From: CAYVXE01 sp964455375
GTDB taxonomy: Bacteria > Zhuqueibacterota > Zhuqueibacteria > Oceanimicrobiales > Oceanimicrobiaceae
Assembly: GCA_964455375.1 (NCBI GenBank)
Contig: CAYVXE010000024.1
Span: 1-48,333 of the forward strand
Reading direction: 5' to 3'
Length of the DNA stretch: 48,333 bases
The notes under the pieces are model-generated. The model was not told the origin of the DNA. It did no database searches and saw only the letters and a program-made list of their open reading frames with translations. Below are positions 25,179 through 32,562 of this stretch, piece by piece; position 1 is the first letter of the stretch, and each line of letters begins with the position of its first letter. Position numbers and translations under genes: made by a program.

Positions 25179-26556
25179 GATTCTACTCGTCGATGATGAA
25201 AAAGATATGCTGAGTGGTTGTGCTAAAATCATTCAGGCCTTTGGGCACCGTCCGACAACTGCGCTGAACGGTGTGCAAGCCTTTGAGTTGATGGAACGGT
25301 ATAACTTTGATTTAATTCTTTGCGATTTATACATGCCGGAAATTGACGGCATGGCGGTGCTCGAAAAAGCCCGGGGAATGCAACCCAATACACCATTTAT
25401 TCTTTTAACTGCCTATGGCACCGTTGACCGGACGGTTGCTGCCATGAAAGCCGGAGCTTTCGATTTTCTGGAAAAACCTTTCGAAGTGGACTATCTGGAA
25501 GTCGCTATTGAAAAAGGGCTGCGGCAAAGGCAACTGTTTAATGAGAGAGATATTCTTCTGCAGCAACTGGAAGAAAAATACAGTTTTGACAATATTATTG
25601 GCCGAAGCGTTAAGATGCAGCGAATTTTTGATTTGATCAATTCGGTGGCACTTACGGATGCAAATGTCATCATTACGGGTGGAAGCGGTACGGGTAAAGA
25701 ACTCGTGGCGAAAAGTATTCATTCCCGAAGTAAACGCAGCAAGAGTTCCTTCATTCCGGTAAACTGTAGTGCACTTCCTGAGACGATTTTCGAAAGTGAA
25801 CTTTTCGGGTACGAAAAGGGCGCATTCACCAATGCCTTTCGTCGCAAAGCCGGTTTGCTTGAAATGGCCAGCGGCGGCACATTTTTTTTGGATGAGGTGT
25901 GCGAACTCAGTGAATCTCTGCAGGTGAAATTGCTGCGAGTCTTGCAGGAGCGCCAGGTCAGACATCTCGGTGGTGATAGTCTCATTGACGTGGATGTGCG
26001 TTTTATCGCCGCCACGAACCGTGATGTGGAGCAGGCTGTTGCAGATAAAACATTGCGTGAGGATTTTTACTACCGCCTCAATGTCGTCCGCATTCATATT
26101 CCGCCGCTAATGGAGCGAAAGGATGATATCGTCCCCTTAGCAGAGCATTTTCTTAAGAAATATGGAAAAACGTCCCCCAAAAAAATATCCGGCTTTACAG
26201 ATGATGTTCTGAAGTGCCTGGAGCAATATGAGTGGCCCGGGAATGTGCGCGAATTAGAAAATACAATTGAACGGGCGGTTGCCCTGGCAAGACATGAGAC
26301 GATTTCATTAGAAGACCTTCCGGAGCAGTTTCAGATGCGTAAACTCTCTAATATCACTTATTCAAATATAACACTGGTAGATGCTAAGCGACAGGCCATT
26401 GATAATGTTGAATTGACTTACCTATTAAATTTGTTGGAAAAATATCATGGTAATGTCACGAAAATTGCTGAAAAGGCAGGTATGACCAGGCGTAACCTTC
26501 ACCGCCTTCTTAGCCGTCATAGATTAGATGCCGCTTCCTGGCGTGAGAGCAAGTAG
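25171..26556 (+). CDS. Sigma-54-dependent response regulator (NtrC family)
   Basis: 461 residues in three domains. Receiver 1-120 with phosphoacceptor Asp52 (CDLYMP); AAA+ central domain with Walker A GGSGTGKE (170-177), sigma-54 contact loop reading GAFTNA (217-222) rather than the common GAFTGA, Walker B TFFLDEV, and arginine-finger region; Fis-type helix-turn-helix at the C-terminus (VTKIAEKAGMTRRNLHRLL). The N-terminal start is the ATG overlapping the kinase stop, so the two form a cognate pair. An exactly spaced -24/-12 promoter lies 0.67 kb downstream, its probable target. Confidence 0.93.
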   Translation: MAEILLVDDEKDMLSGCAKIIQAFGHRPTTALNGVQAFELMERYNFDLILCDLYMPEIDGMAVLEKARGMQPNTPFILLTAYGTVDRTVAAMKAGAFDFLEKPFEVDYLEVAIEKGLRQRQLFNERDILLQQLEEKYSFDNIIGRSVKMQRIFDLINSVALTDANVIITGGSGTGKELVAKSIHSRSKRSKSSFIPVNCSALPETIFESELFGYEKGAFTNAFRRKAGLLEMASGGTFFLDEVCELSESLQVKLLRVLQERQVRHLGGDSLIDVDVRFIAATNRDVEQAVADKTLREDFYYRLNVVRIHIPPLMERKDDIVPLAEHFLKKYGKTSPKKISGFTDDVLKCLEQYEWPGNVRELENTIERAVALARHETISLEDLPEQFQMRKLSNITYSNITLVDAKRQAIDNVELTYLLNLLEKYHGNVTKIAEKAGMTRRNLHRLLSRHRLDAASWRESK

Positions 26557-26822
26557 TGTTTTGTATAAATTGTAGAATAACCCCCGATTTGTTCATTGCA
26601 ATTCATCTAAATGTTTGTTTGTGAAGTGTCGCTTTTACAGACGAAACACTTGTTTTGCATTATCTCCATTCCATTTTTTTCTTTAATTAGCACCTGGCCG
26701 AAAAGAGCAACTTCGCCTGGCCATTTCTCCCCGGCAGCCGCTCATCTGTGTCAACGTATGCTCAGAACTGTTTTTGCTGCTATCCGAAAAAATTCACGAA
26801 AAGTCTGTCGCGCTTGAGGCCG

Positions 26823-26851
26823 ATTCGTAATTCGTAATTTTTAATTTGAGA
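26823..26851 (+). repeat. Dispersed 29-bp repeat (ATTCGTAATT type), copy 1
   Basis: A tandem of ATTCGTAATTCGTAATT followed by a T/A triplet and AATTTGAGA. A second copy with 27 of 29 identical positions is at 32442-32470. Both lie in spacers. It looks like a small genome-wide intergenic repeat. Confidence 0.6.
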
Positions 26852-27148
26852 ATGATAAATCGGGCATACGGATTTCATTGATAAAAAAGGTCTTCACGGA
26901 ATTTGCCTCCGACAGCCGCCCCCGGATTCGCAATGCCGCCGTTGGGAAAGAACATCATGTTTTATTTCAAGCACGAACTAATTCCCCCTCGATGGGACAT
27001 TCAGGTCTCACTACGACATTGCTGTAGGAAGTACTAAAGCATATAAAAACAACAATATAAGGTTGATGGTAGGAAGAAGTGGGAAATCTACGTCTCACTT
27101 CGTTGGTTGTGACGTTTATCTTTTTAATCCGGCGTGTGAATGATAGAT

Positions 27149-27205
27149 GTTTTTAATTTATTAAAAACAATAATTTATATAAATAAATTATTTTCATAAA
27201 TTATT
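27149..27205. promoter_or_regulatory. Palindromes upstream of the sigma-54 promoter (candidate enhancer sites)
   Basis: GTTTTTAAT (27149-27157) and ATTAAAAAC (27160-27168) form a perfect 20-bp dyad. AATAATTTAT (27169-27178) and ATAAATTATT (27183-27192) form a second; the latter half is repeated directly at 27196-27205. They lie 20-75 nt above the -24 element. They could be activator binding sites, but AT-rich DNA makes such dyads by chance fairly often, and enhancers of this class usually sit 80-200 nt upstream. Confidence 0.35.
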
Positions 27206-27223
27206 TTAAGACTTTTATGTGAG

Positions 27224-27240
27224 TGGCATTGGTTTTGCTT
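27224..27240 (+). promoter_or_regulatory. Sigma-54 (RpoN) -24/-12 promoter
   Basis: TGGCAT (27224-27229), 5 nt, then TTGCT (27235-27239). The GG at 27225-27226 and GC at 27237-27238 have exactly the 10-nt gap required between the -24 and -12 elements. Transcription would begin around 27250, just before the start at 27268. A sigma-54 activator gene ends 0.67 kb upstream. Confidence 0.75.
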
Positions 27241-27267
27241 GTTGTTCGGTTAATTTGAGAGAATAAA

Positions 27268-27642
27268 ATGCATGATCAGTTTGGGATTCTTCGAAGTGAA
27301 GACAAAATTGTTGTCAGGAACTGCCAGGAAGTTAGCAGGCAAATTGATATGCTTTTAACGGTTGAAAACGAAATGTCTGAATTTTTGCTGAAATTACAGT
27401 CAAATAACTACCACGTGGCTTTGTTTGATTGTTTCAGAGCAGACAAAGAGAGTTTTAAATGGGTGAAAATAATTCGGAAACTTCGTCCTAAACTTCCTTT
27501 GATTGTTCTGTGCAGAGAGCTTGAGGAGCGAATTGCAGCAAAGATGTACGAGAAAAAAATATTTTATCTCGGGCTGTTACCGATGCCTCAGGATACGTTG
27601 GGTGACGTTATTACATCTGCTATGAAATTAGAATTTAACTAA
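27268..27642 (+). CDS. Degenerate (pseudo-)receiver protein
   Basis: 124 residues. The core YHVALFDCFRADKESFKWVKIIRKLRPKLPLIVLC is a CheY-like beta-alpha pattern with Asp54 at the phosphoacceptor position (LFDC). The acidic pair of the first strand is not seen, and the switch Lys-Pro is replaced (LLPMPQD). It lacks an output domain. It is the first gene after the sigma-54 promoter and precedes the octahaem cytochrome by about 100 nt. It may act as a phosphate sink, an anti-activator or a binding partner of the regulator, or be unrelated to phosphorylation. TTGAGAGAA precedes the ATG. Confidence 0.6.
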   Translation: MHDQFGILRSEDKIVVRNCQEVSRQIDMLLTVENEMSEFLLKLQSNNYHVALFDCFRADKESFKWVKIIRKLRPKLPLIVLCRELEERIAAKMYEKKIFYLGLLPMPQDTLGDVITSAMKLEFN

Positions 27643-27746
27643 ATGATTTCGACGTCGTCGAGTCAGAAAGGAGGAAAGGTCTTAAGATAAAATTGGCAGT
27701 CGTTTTAAAGTAATGATCTATTAACCTTAATTATAAGGAGTGAGTG

Positions 27747-29726
27747 ATGAACTCAAAAAGTTACAAATTGCTTTTATTTTTTCTGGTTTCTGTTCCGCTT
27801 TTAGCTGTTCAGAGCGGATTTGGACAGGCAACCTATGTCGGGCCGGAAACGTGTTTAAGTTGTCATAGTGGCGTCATTGCTTCGGATAAAACCGATTGGC
27901 GGGGAACTCTTCATGCCAATGGTTATTCGTCTGTACTCGATGATAGTAATTCCATGGTGAATGAAAAAGGTGTTGTTTGTGATTATAATCAAAATGGGAT
28001 TGACGATTTTAAGGACGGATTAGATTTTAACACCATTTCATCCGTCTTTGATCCTTATAAACCAAATGCGCCTGTTTTGGCTTATAGCGCCACTGATGGT
28101 TATACCATTACTATTGGTGCGGTGACTCACAGAGTCTATTTAACCTACGGCGGCAGCGGCCTTTGGAAACAACGTTATATGGTTAGGATAAATACCGCTG
28201 AAGGAGAGTCCAAAGATATATATGTTTCTCCCATTCAGTTTAACGAAACAACCCATCAATATGTCCTTTATCATCCTGATGCATGGTATGATGCGAGTTT
28301 CCAACCGATTTTTACCCCGACATCAACGCTTGCGGATGCATCAACAAATTCGAGAAGTTTTGCCAAGGGGTGTTCAGGATGCCATGTCACAGGTTTGACG
28401 CTTGATCAAACGGCAAATGGCGAATGGGTTGCGCATGGCGCCGGCGTTGCAAATGAAACAGCAGTTGCCGGAAATCCCAGTTACTTTGATATTGACCAGG
28501 ACGGTGATTTAGATCAAATGAATACCGGTTGTGAACGCTGCCATGGTCCTGGTAGTGAACATATTGCGGGCGGCGGCGACCCGACTAAGATAATTAATCC
28601 GGAAACAGATTTAACCGTGGAGCAAGCTAATAATCTGTGTGGTATGTGTCATTCAAGAGGTAAGAGTAAACCCAATGGTACATTTTCATTTGCCTATGAT
28701 GACGCGAATATGCTCAGTTGGGTATCCGGTGACCTGGTAGATAATTTCTACACCGACGGTGGCGGTTACTGGCCTGATGGCGACAACTCCGTGAAACATC
28801 ATCAGCAATTCCGTGATTTTAACAAAAGTGCTCATGCGGCATCTCAATTTGAGAGAGTAGCATGTTATGACTGTCATGATCCGCACGGGTCGACCAATGA
28901 GCATCAGGTTGTCACTGAAGTCGTAGAGGAAGATTCCTTAGGAAACCCCATCACGATTGCCACGGAACCTGACAACAACACTCTCTGCCTGGCTTGTCAT
29001 TCTACGTTCGGCGACTTTGCAAATATTTCAAAAGAAATGGTGGCTGACTATGCAAACAATGTAGCCGCGATTGGTGCGATTGTTTCGCTACATACAAATC
29101 ATCCTTATGATCCCACAGGTACCGGCTCTTCCAGATGTACGAAATGTCACATGCCGAAAGCGGCAAAATCCGCTATTGCTTATGACATTCACAGCCATAC
29201 CTTTGAAGTCGTCTCTCCTGAAAAAACCCTTTTCTACCAGGAACAGGGAGGAATGCCTAATTCTTGTGCAGTTAGCTGTCACCAAAAAGACACATTCCCG
29301 AATTTTGGTGTGGACGTTTCTGCAGATAATATTGCAAACTGGACAGAAGATTCAGACGTTGCTTTAGCGGATTCTCTGATGCACTATTATGGTCCCGGAG
29401 GCATCTGGTGGGATACCGGTTCGCCGCTGGCCGTTGCAGAAAATCCAAATGGGTTGTTCCCGGAGAATTACATGTTGAGCCAAAACTATCCGAATCCGTT
29501 CAACCCGAGCACCAAAATCACGTTTGAAATTCCTGAAGATGGCTTTGTATCTCTGAGACTCTACAATATTCTTGGACAGGAAGTCGCAACGTTGGTTAAA
29601 ACATCTCTGTTTGCCGGCCGTTATGTTGTTGATTTTGACGGTTCTACTCTTTCATCTGGGATTTACATTTACAAACTGCAAACAAACGGATTTTCCGAAT
29701 CAAAGAAAATGGTTCTGGCAAAGTAA
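27747..29726 (+). CDS. Secreted octahaem c-type cytochrome with type IX secretion sorting domain
   Basis: Start ATG 27747 follows ATAAGGAG; 659 residues with a signal peptide ending near SGFGQ. There are seven CxxCH motifs (first CLSCH 36-40; then CSGCH, CERCH, CGMCH, CYDCH, CLACH, CTKCH) and one CX3CH, CAVSCH at 507-512, so up to eight haems. KSAHAASQFERVACYDCHDPHG resembles octa/decahaem cytochromes. Two acidic loops, DYNQNGIDDFKDG and DIDQDGDLDQ, look like calcium-binding EF-hand or dockerin loops. The last ~85 residues (NYPNPFNPSTKITFEIP...SGIYIYKL...SKKMVLAK) are a Por/type IX sorting domain, so the protein is probably exported to the cell surface. Expected role: extracellular or outer-surface electron transfer; donor and acceptor unknown. 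Confidence 0.88.
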   Translation: MNSKSYKLLLFFLVSVPLLAVQSGFGQATYVGPETCLSCHSGVIASDKTDWRGTLHANGYSSVLDDSNSMVNEKGVVCDYNQNGIDDFKDGLDFNTISSVFDPYKPNAPVLAYSATDGYTITIGAVTHRVYLTYGGSGLWKQRYMVRINTAEGESKDIYVSPIQFNETTHQYVLYHPDAWYDASFQPIFTPTSTLADASTNSRSFAKGCSGCHVTGLTLDQTANGEWVAHGAGVANETAVAGNPSYFDIDQDGDLDQMNTGCERCHGPGSEHIAGGGDPTKIINPETDLTVEQANNLCGMCHSRGKSKPNGTFSFAYDDANMLSWVSGDLVDNFYTDGGGYWPDGDNSVKHHQQFRDFNKSAHAASQFERVACYDCHDPHGSTNEHQVVTEVVEEDSLGNPITIATEPDNNTLCLACHSTFGDFANISKEMVADYANNVAAIGAIVSLHTNHPYDPTGTGSSRCTKCHMPKAAKSAIAYDIHSHTFEVVSPEKTLFYQEQGGMPNSCAVSCHQKDTFPNFGVDVSADNIANWTEDSDVALADSLMHYYGPGGIWWDTGSPLAVAENPNGLFPENYMLSQNYPNPFNPSTKITFEIPEDGFVSLRLYNILGQEVATLVKTSLFAGRYVVDFDGSTLSSGIYIYKLQTNGFSESKKMVLAK

Positions 29727-29739
29727 GAAAAAATCATTC

Positions 29740-29770
29740 AGACTCCATCTTTTTAAAAGATGGAGTCTGA
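29740..29770 (+). terminator. Hairpin after the octahaem cytochrome gene
   Basis: CAGACTCCATC (29740-29750) pairs perfectly with GATGGAGTCTG (29760-29770) around TTTTTAAAA. There is no T-run after the stem, so it may protect the 3' end or terminate weakly instead of being a standard intrinsic terminator. Confidence 0.5.
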
Positions 29771-30764
29771 TTGATTAAATGGTTTAGTTGCTGCAATAAG
29801 ATAATTAACTTACCTGATTCATAAATCCACATAAGATTGTGGAACCTGTCCCCGACGCTTTCCTGGCTGGGGAAACCGTCTCGAAAAAGCATCGGAACTC
29901 ATACCCACACCCTTCGGTCTTCATTTCTGTTCAAACTATTCGCTTACGAATAAAATGTGGATTAAAATATCAGGCATAAACACCGGTTCGATGAAAATAG
30001 TAAATGATTCACGGCGACGATATTTCTTGTGCGTTCATGATTCGGGGAATAAGAATAATGTATGGCCAGGTTATAAAACTGAGAGACCGGTGATGTACTT
30101 TTTAAAAAGGAATATCGCTATGATTTCTAAAAAGATACACGGCCATGCATTTGACCAAAAAATCATCCACATGAGTGAATTGCCATTTCGATTGCTGAAA
30201 CGTTTGAAATCACAACTGTGTTACTGGCTTTTCGGTGAAAGCGCTTTCGAAAATATGGGTGATGTGGCGTCATCACATAGAGATGTCGCAGGAGGATACA
30301 TTCAAAAAAAAATCGTTCGCCTTATCAAATGAGTGCGGGTAGAGGCATCTACTACGCAACTGTCCTTTCCCTGTTTTTTTGGTTTTTGCTAATCTATTTT
30401 GTAATTTCAATTGTTCGTTAGACCACGCCACGGATAGCCTATTACAAAATGCTGTTTTCTGATTTTCAGAAACAGCATTTTTATTTGGTATCTAATGACG
30501 CCCGCTTGATTTTTTGCCAGATATTGACTATGTTAGCATCCTTGTTAATTTTCTTAAACAAAAACATATTGGTTGTTTGATGCTCATATCGTGGCTATGG
30601 GTGTGGATACTTTGTGATGATTGAATGAAAACAAAATTTTTAATCCAGGCCGTCTCATCTGTAAAAAATCGCTATTAAGAAATGTAACATTTATTTAAAG
30701 TTATTTTTATTGAAAATGGAATGTATTTGATTAATTTGAATAATTGTGGAGTAGTAAGGAGCGT
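29771..30764. other. Long region without a supported gene
   Basis: About 1 kb. An open frame of 125 codons at 29955-30332 has no ribosome site and no recognisable similarity, so I do not call it. CCGACGCTTT (29852-29861) and AAAGCATCGG (29886-29895) are inverted with one mismatch, enclosing a small CCCC/GGGG stem. A good terminator lies at 30446-30485, so an unrecognised transcript or small RNA may end there. Confidence 0.4.
30446..30485 (+). terminator. Rho-independent terminator of an unidentified transcript
   Basis: AAAATGCTGTTT (30446-30457) pairs perfectly with AAACAGCATTTT (30470-30481), with an inner CTG/CAG extension (30459-30461/30467-30469), followed by T. No convincing gene lies directly upstream. 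Confidence 0.75.
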
Positions 30765-31250
30765 ATGAGAATAAAAATATTTACAGTCGGAGGAACCATA
30801 GATAAAATCTATTTTGATAAAAAGGATACATACGCTGTCGGTGAATCTGTGGTTGGCGATATTCTGAAAGCGGCGAATGTTGCTATTGATTTCACCTGTG
30901 AGGCTCTTCTTCACAAAGACAGCCTGGATATGACCGATGCAGACCGTCAATTGATTTACGATAAAATTGTTGCCGAACCGTCTGAGCGGATTATTATTAC
31001 ACATGGTACGGATACCATGGTGGCCACAGCTAAAAAGTTAATGGATATTTCAGATAAAGTGATCGTGTTAACCGGCTCTATGGCACCCGCTCGATTTAAA
31101 TCAAGCGATGCCGAGTTTAACATCGGATGCGCTGTTGTTGCGGTGCAAACGCTGCCTGCCGGTGTTTACATTGCAATGAACGGGAGAGTTTTCGACCCAA
31201 AAAATACCCGAAAAAATGTACAAAAAAATAAATTTGAAGCCATTCATTAA
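30765..31250 (+). CDS. Short asparaginase-type protein (N-terminal domain only)
   Basis: Start 30765 is chosen over an upstream frame start because AAGGAGCGT lies just before it; 161 residues, about half of a full L-asparaginase. TVGGTIDK carries the nucleophile Thr motif and HGTDTM the second catalytic motif (Thr-Asp), followed by LTGSMAPARFKSSDAEFNIG. Full enzymes need the C-terminal domain for oligomer active sites, yet single-domain relatives are widespread in bacteria. The activity is uncertain. It lies 13 nt before metF. Confidence 0.8.
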   Translation: MRIKIFTVGGTIDKIYFDKKDTYAVGESVVGDILKAANVAIDFTCEALLHKDSLDMTDADRQLIYDKIVAEPSERIIITHGTDTMVATAKKLMDISDKVIVLTGSMAPARFKSSDAEFNIGCAVVAVQTLPAGVYIAMNGRVFDPKNTRKNVQKNKFEAIH

Positions 31251-31263
31251 ATGAAAGAATACT

Positions 31264-32220
31264 ATGAAAGTAATTGACCAACTTCAAAAGGCGGATAAGC
31301 CGCCGATCAGTTTTGAGATTATTCCGCCAAAACGTGGCAGAGACATAAAAAGTCTGCTTGCGGTGATCGATGATATTGCACAGTATAATCCTCCGTTTAT
31401 CGATATTACCAGCCATGCCGCGGAAGTAATTTACGACGAGACTGAACAGGGAATTCAGCGAAAAATTAAGCGAAAGCGTCCTGGAACGTTGGGCATTTGT
31501 GCGCTCATTCAAAATAAGTATAATATTGATGCCGTGCCGCATATTCTTTGCCTGGGGTTTACGCGGGAGGAGACCGAGGACATGCTCATTGAATTGCAAT
31601 ATCTTGGGATTGACAATGTTCTGGCAATTCGTGGTGATGACAGCGGTTACCGCAAACCGTTGGAGTACGGACGGTCTGCAAATGACTACGCTATCGATTT
31701 AGTGAAACAGATCAACGATATGAATCACGGCCGCTATTTGGAAGAGGATCTGCTCGATGCTGAACCCTCCAATTTTTGTATCGGTATCTCCGGTTATCCT
31801 GAGAAACATTTCGAAGCTCCAAATCTTAAGACCGATCTCGCTTACACAAAAAAGAAGGTGGAGGCCGGCGCCGACTACATCGTGACACAAATGTTCTTCG
31901 ATAATGCAGCCTATTTCAATTTGGTTGAATTAAGCCGGAAAACCGGCATTGACGTACCAATTATCCCCGGGCTTAAAATTCTGACCTCAAAAGCACAGGT
32001 GACGTCCATTCCTCGTAATTTTTATATCAATATTCCTGAGGAATTAGCTGACGAAGTGATGACTGCAAAACCTGAGCACGTTTTAGAAATAGGTGTGAAC
32101 TGGGCTGTCACACAAGTGGAAGATTTGTTGAACCATAATGTACCGTCATTGCATTTTTATATCATGCAAAATGCCAAGCCCATAAATATGTTGATGGAGA
32201 AGCTTAAATCAATCCTTTAA
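31264..32220 (+). CDS. metF: Methylenetetrahydrofolate reductase
   Basis: 318 residues. Reduces 5,10-methylene-THF to 5-methyl-THF using FAD for methionine synthesis. Motifs: PISFEIIPPKRG near the N-terminus (the family's FEFFPPK), HILCLGFTREETEDMLIELQYLGIDNVLAIRGDD, and KVEAGADYIVTQMFFDNAAYF. The neighbouring short asparaginase gene ends 13 nt before. No domain is missing. Compared with E. coli MetF it is slightly longer at the C-terminus. Confidence 0.92.
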   Translation: MKVIDQLQKADKPPISFEIIPPKRGRDIKSLLAVIDDIAQYNPPFIDITSHAAEVIYDETEQGIQRKIKRKRPGTLGICALIQNKYNIDAVPHILCLGFTREETEDMLIELQYLGIDNVLAIRGDDSGYRKPLEYGRSANDYAIDLVKQINDMNHGRYLEEDLLDAEPSNFCIGISGYPEKHFEAPNLKTDLAYTKKKVEAGADYIVTQMFFDNAAYFNLVELSRKTGIDVPIIPGLKILTSKAQVTSIPRNFYINIPEELADEVMTAKPEHVLEIGVNWAVTQVEDLLNHNVPSLHFYIMQNAKPINMLMEKLKSIL

Positions 32221-32234
32221 ATGAATGGAAGTCG

Positions 32235-32444
32235 CGTTTAACTGAATCACGCAAACCAGGCGATGCTTAAAGATTCGTAATTAATAATTNNNNNNNNNNN
32301 NNNNNNNNNNNNNNNNNNNNNNNNNNNNNNNNNNNNNNNNNNNNNNNNNNNNNNNNNNNNNNNNNNNNNNNNNNNNNNNNNNNNNNNNNCGTTTAACTGA
32401 ATCACGCAAACCAGGCGATGCTTAAAGATTCGTAATTAATAATT
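32235..32444. repeat. Identical 55-bp sequence on both sides of a 100-N gap
   Basis: 32235-32289 and 32390-32444 agree at all 55 positions and abut the N-run on each side. Exactly 100 N is the usual placeholder for unknown gap length, and 55 is a common assembly k-mer size. The simplest reading is one true copy seen twice. Confidence 0.85.
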
Positions 32445-32470
32445 CGTAATTCGTAATTAATAATTTGAGA
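32442..32470 (+). repeat. Dispersed 29-bp repeat (ATTCGTAATT type), copy 2
   Basis: Matches the copy at 26823-26851 at 27 of 29 positions. A further partial unit precedes it, so the spacer holds a small tandem array. Confidence 0.6.
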
Positions 32471-32562
32471 CTCATAAACTGCAATCGGTAATTTGGGCCG
32501 ACTATTCAAATCCTCTCTGAACCAGGAGACACAGAACCTAACAATGAAAGGGAAGTTACCGG

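Larger units (their letters stand above)
26557..27267. other. Long intergenic regulatory region
   Basis: 711 nt between the response regulator and its likely target gene. I see no convincing gene. It contains a dispersed repeat at 26823-26851, a weak hairpin at 26624-26651, the palindromes at 27149-27205 and the sigma-54 promoter at 27224-27240. The last 120 nt are very AT-rich, as expected for DNA bending near sigma-54 promoters. Confidence 0.6.
32221..32562. other. Intergenic region with scaffold gap and repeats
   Basis: Contains a run of exactly 100 N (32290-32389). An identical 55-nt sequence lies directly on both sides (32235-32289 and 32390-32444). The right side continues into more ATTCGTAATT units. 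No gene is visible. Confidence 0.9.

Noticed and set aside
25405..26097. 230-codon minus-strand open frame
   Set aside because: Antisense to the conserved AAA+ domain of the response regulator; no independent signal.
26611..26817. Open frame of 68 codons on the + strand
   Set aside because: No ribosome site, Ser/Phe-rich chance-like sequence, in the regulatory spacer.
26875..26958. 27-codon minus-strand frame reading FPNGGIANPGAAVGGKF
   Set aside because: Protein-like in look but too short, no start signal and no neighbour to support it; might be a remnant.
29955..30332. Open frame of 125 codons on the + strand
   Set aside because: No ribosome-binding site, no recognisable similarity, odd composition; it lies in an otherwise non-coding spacer.
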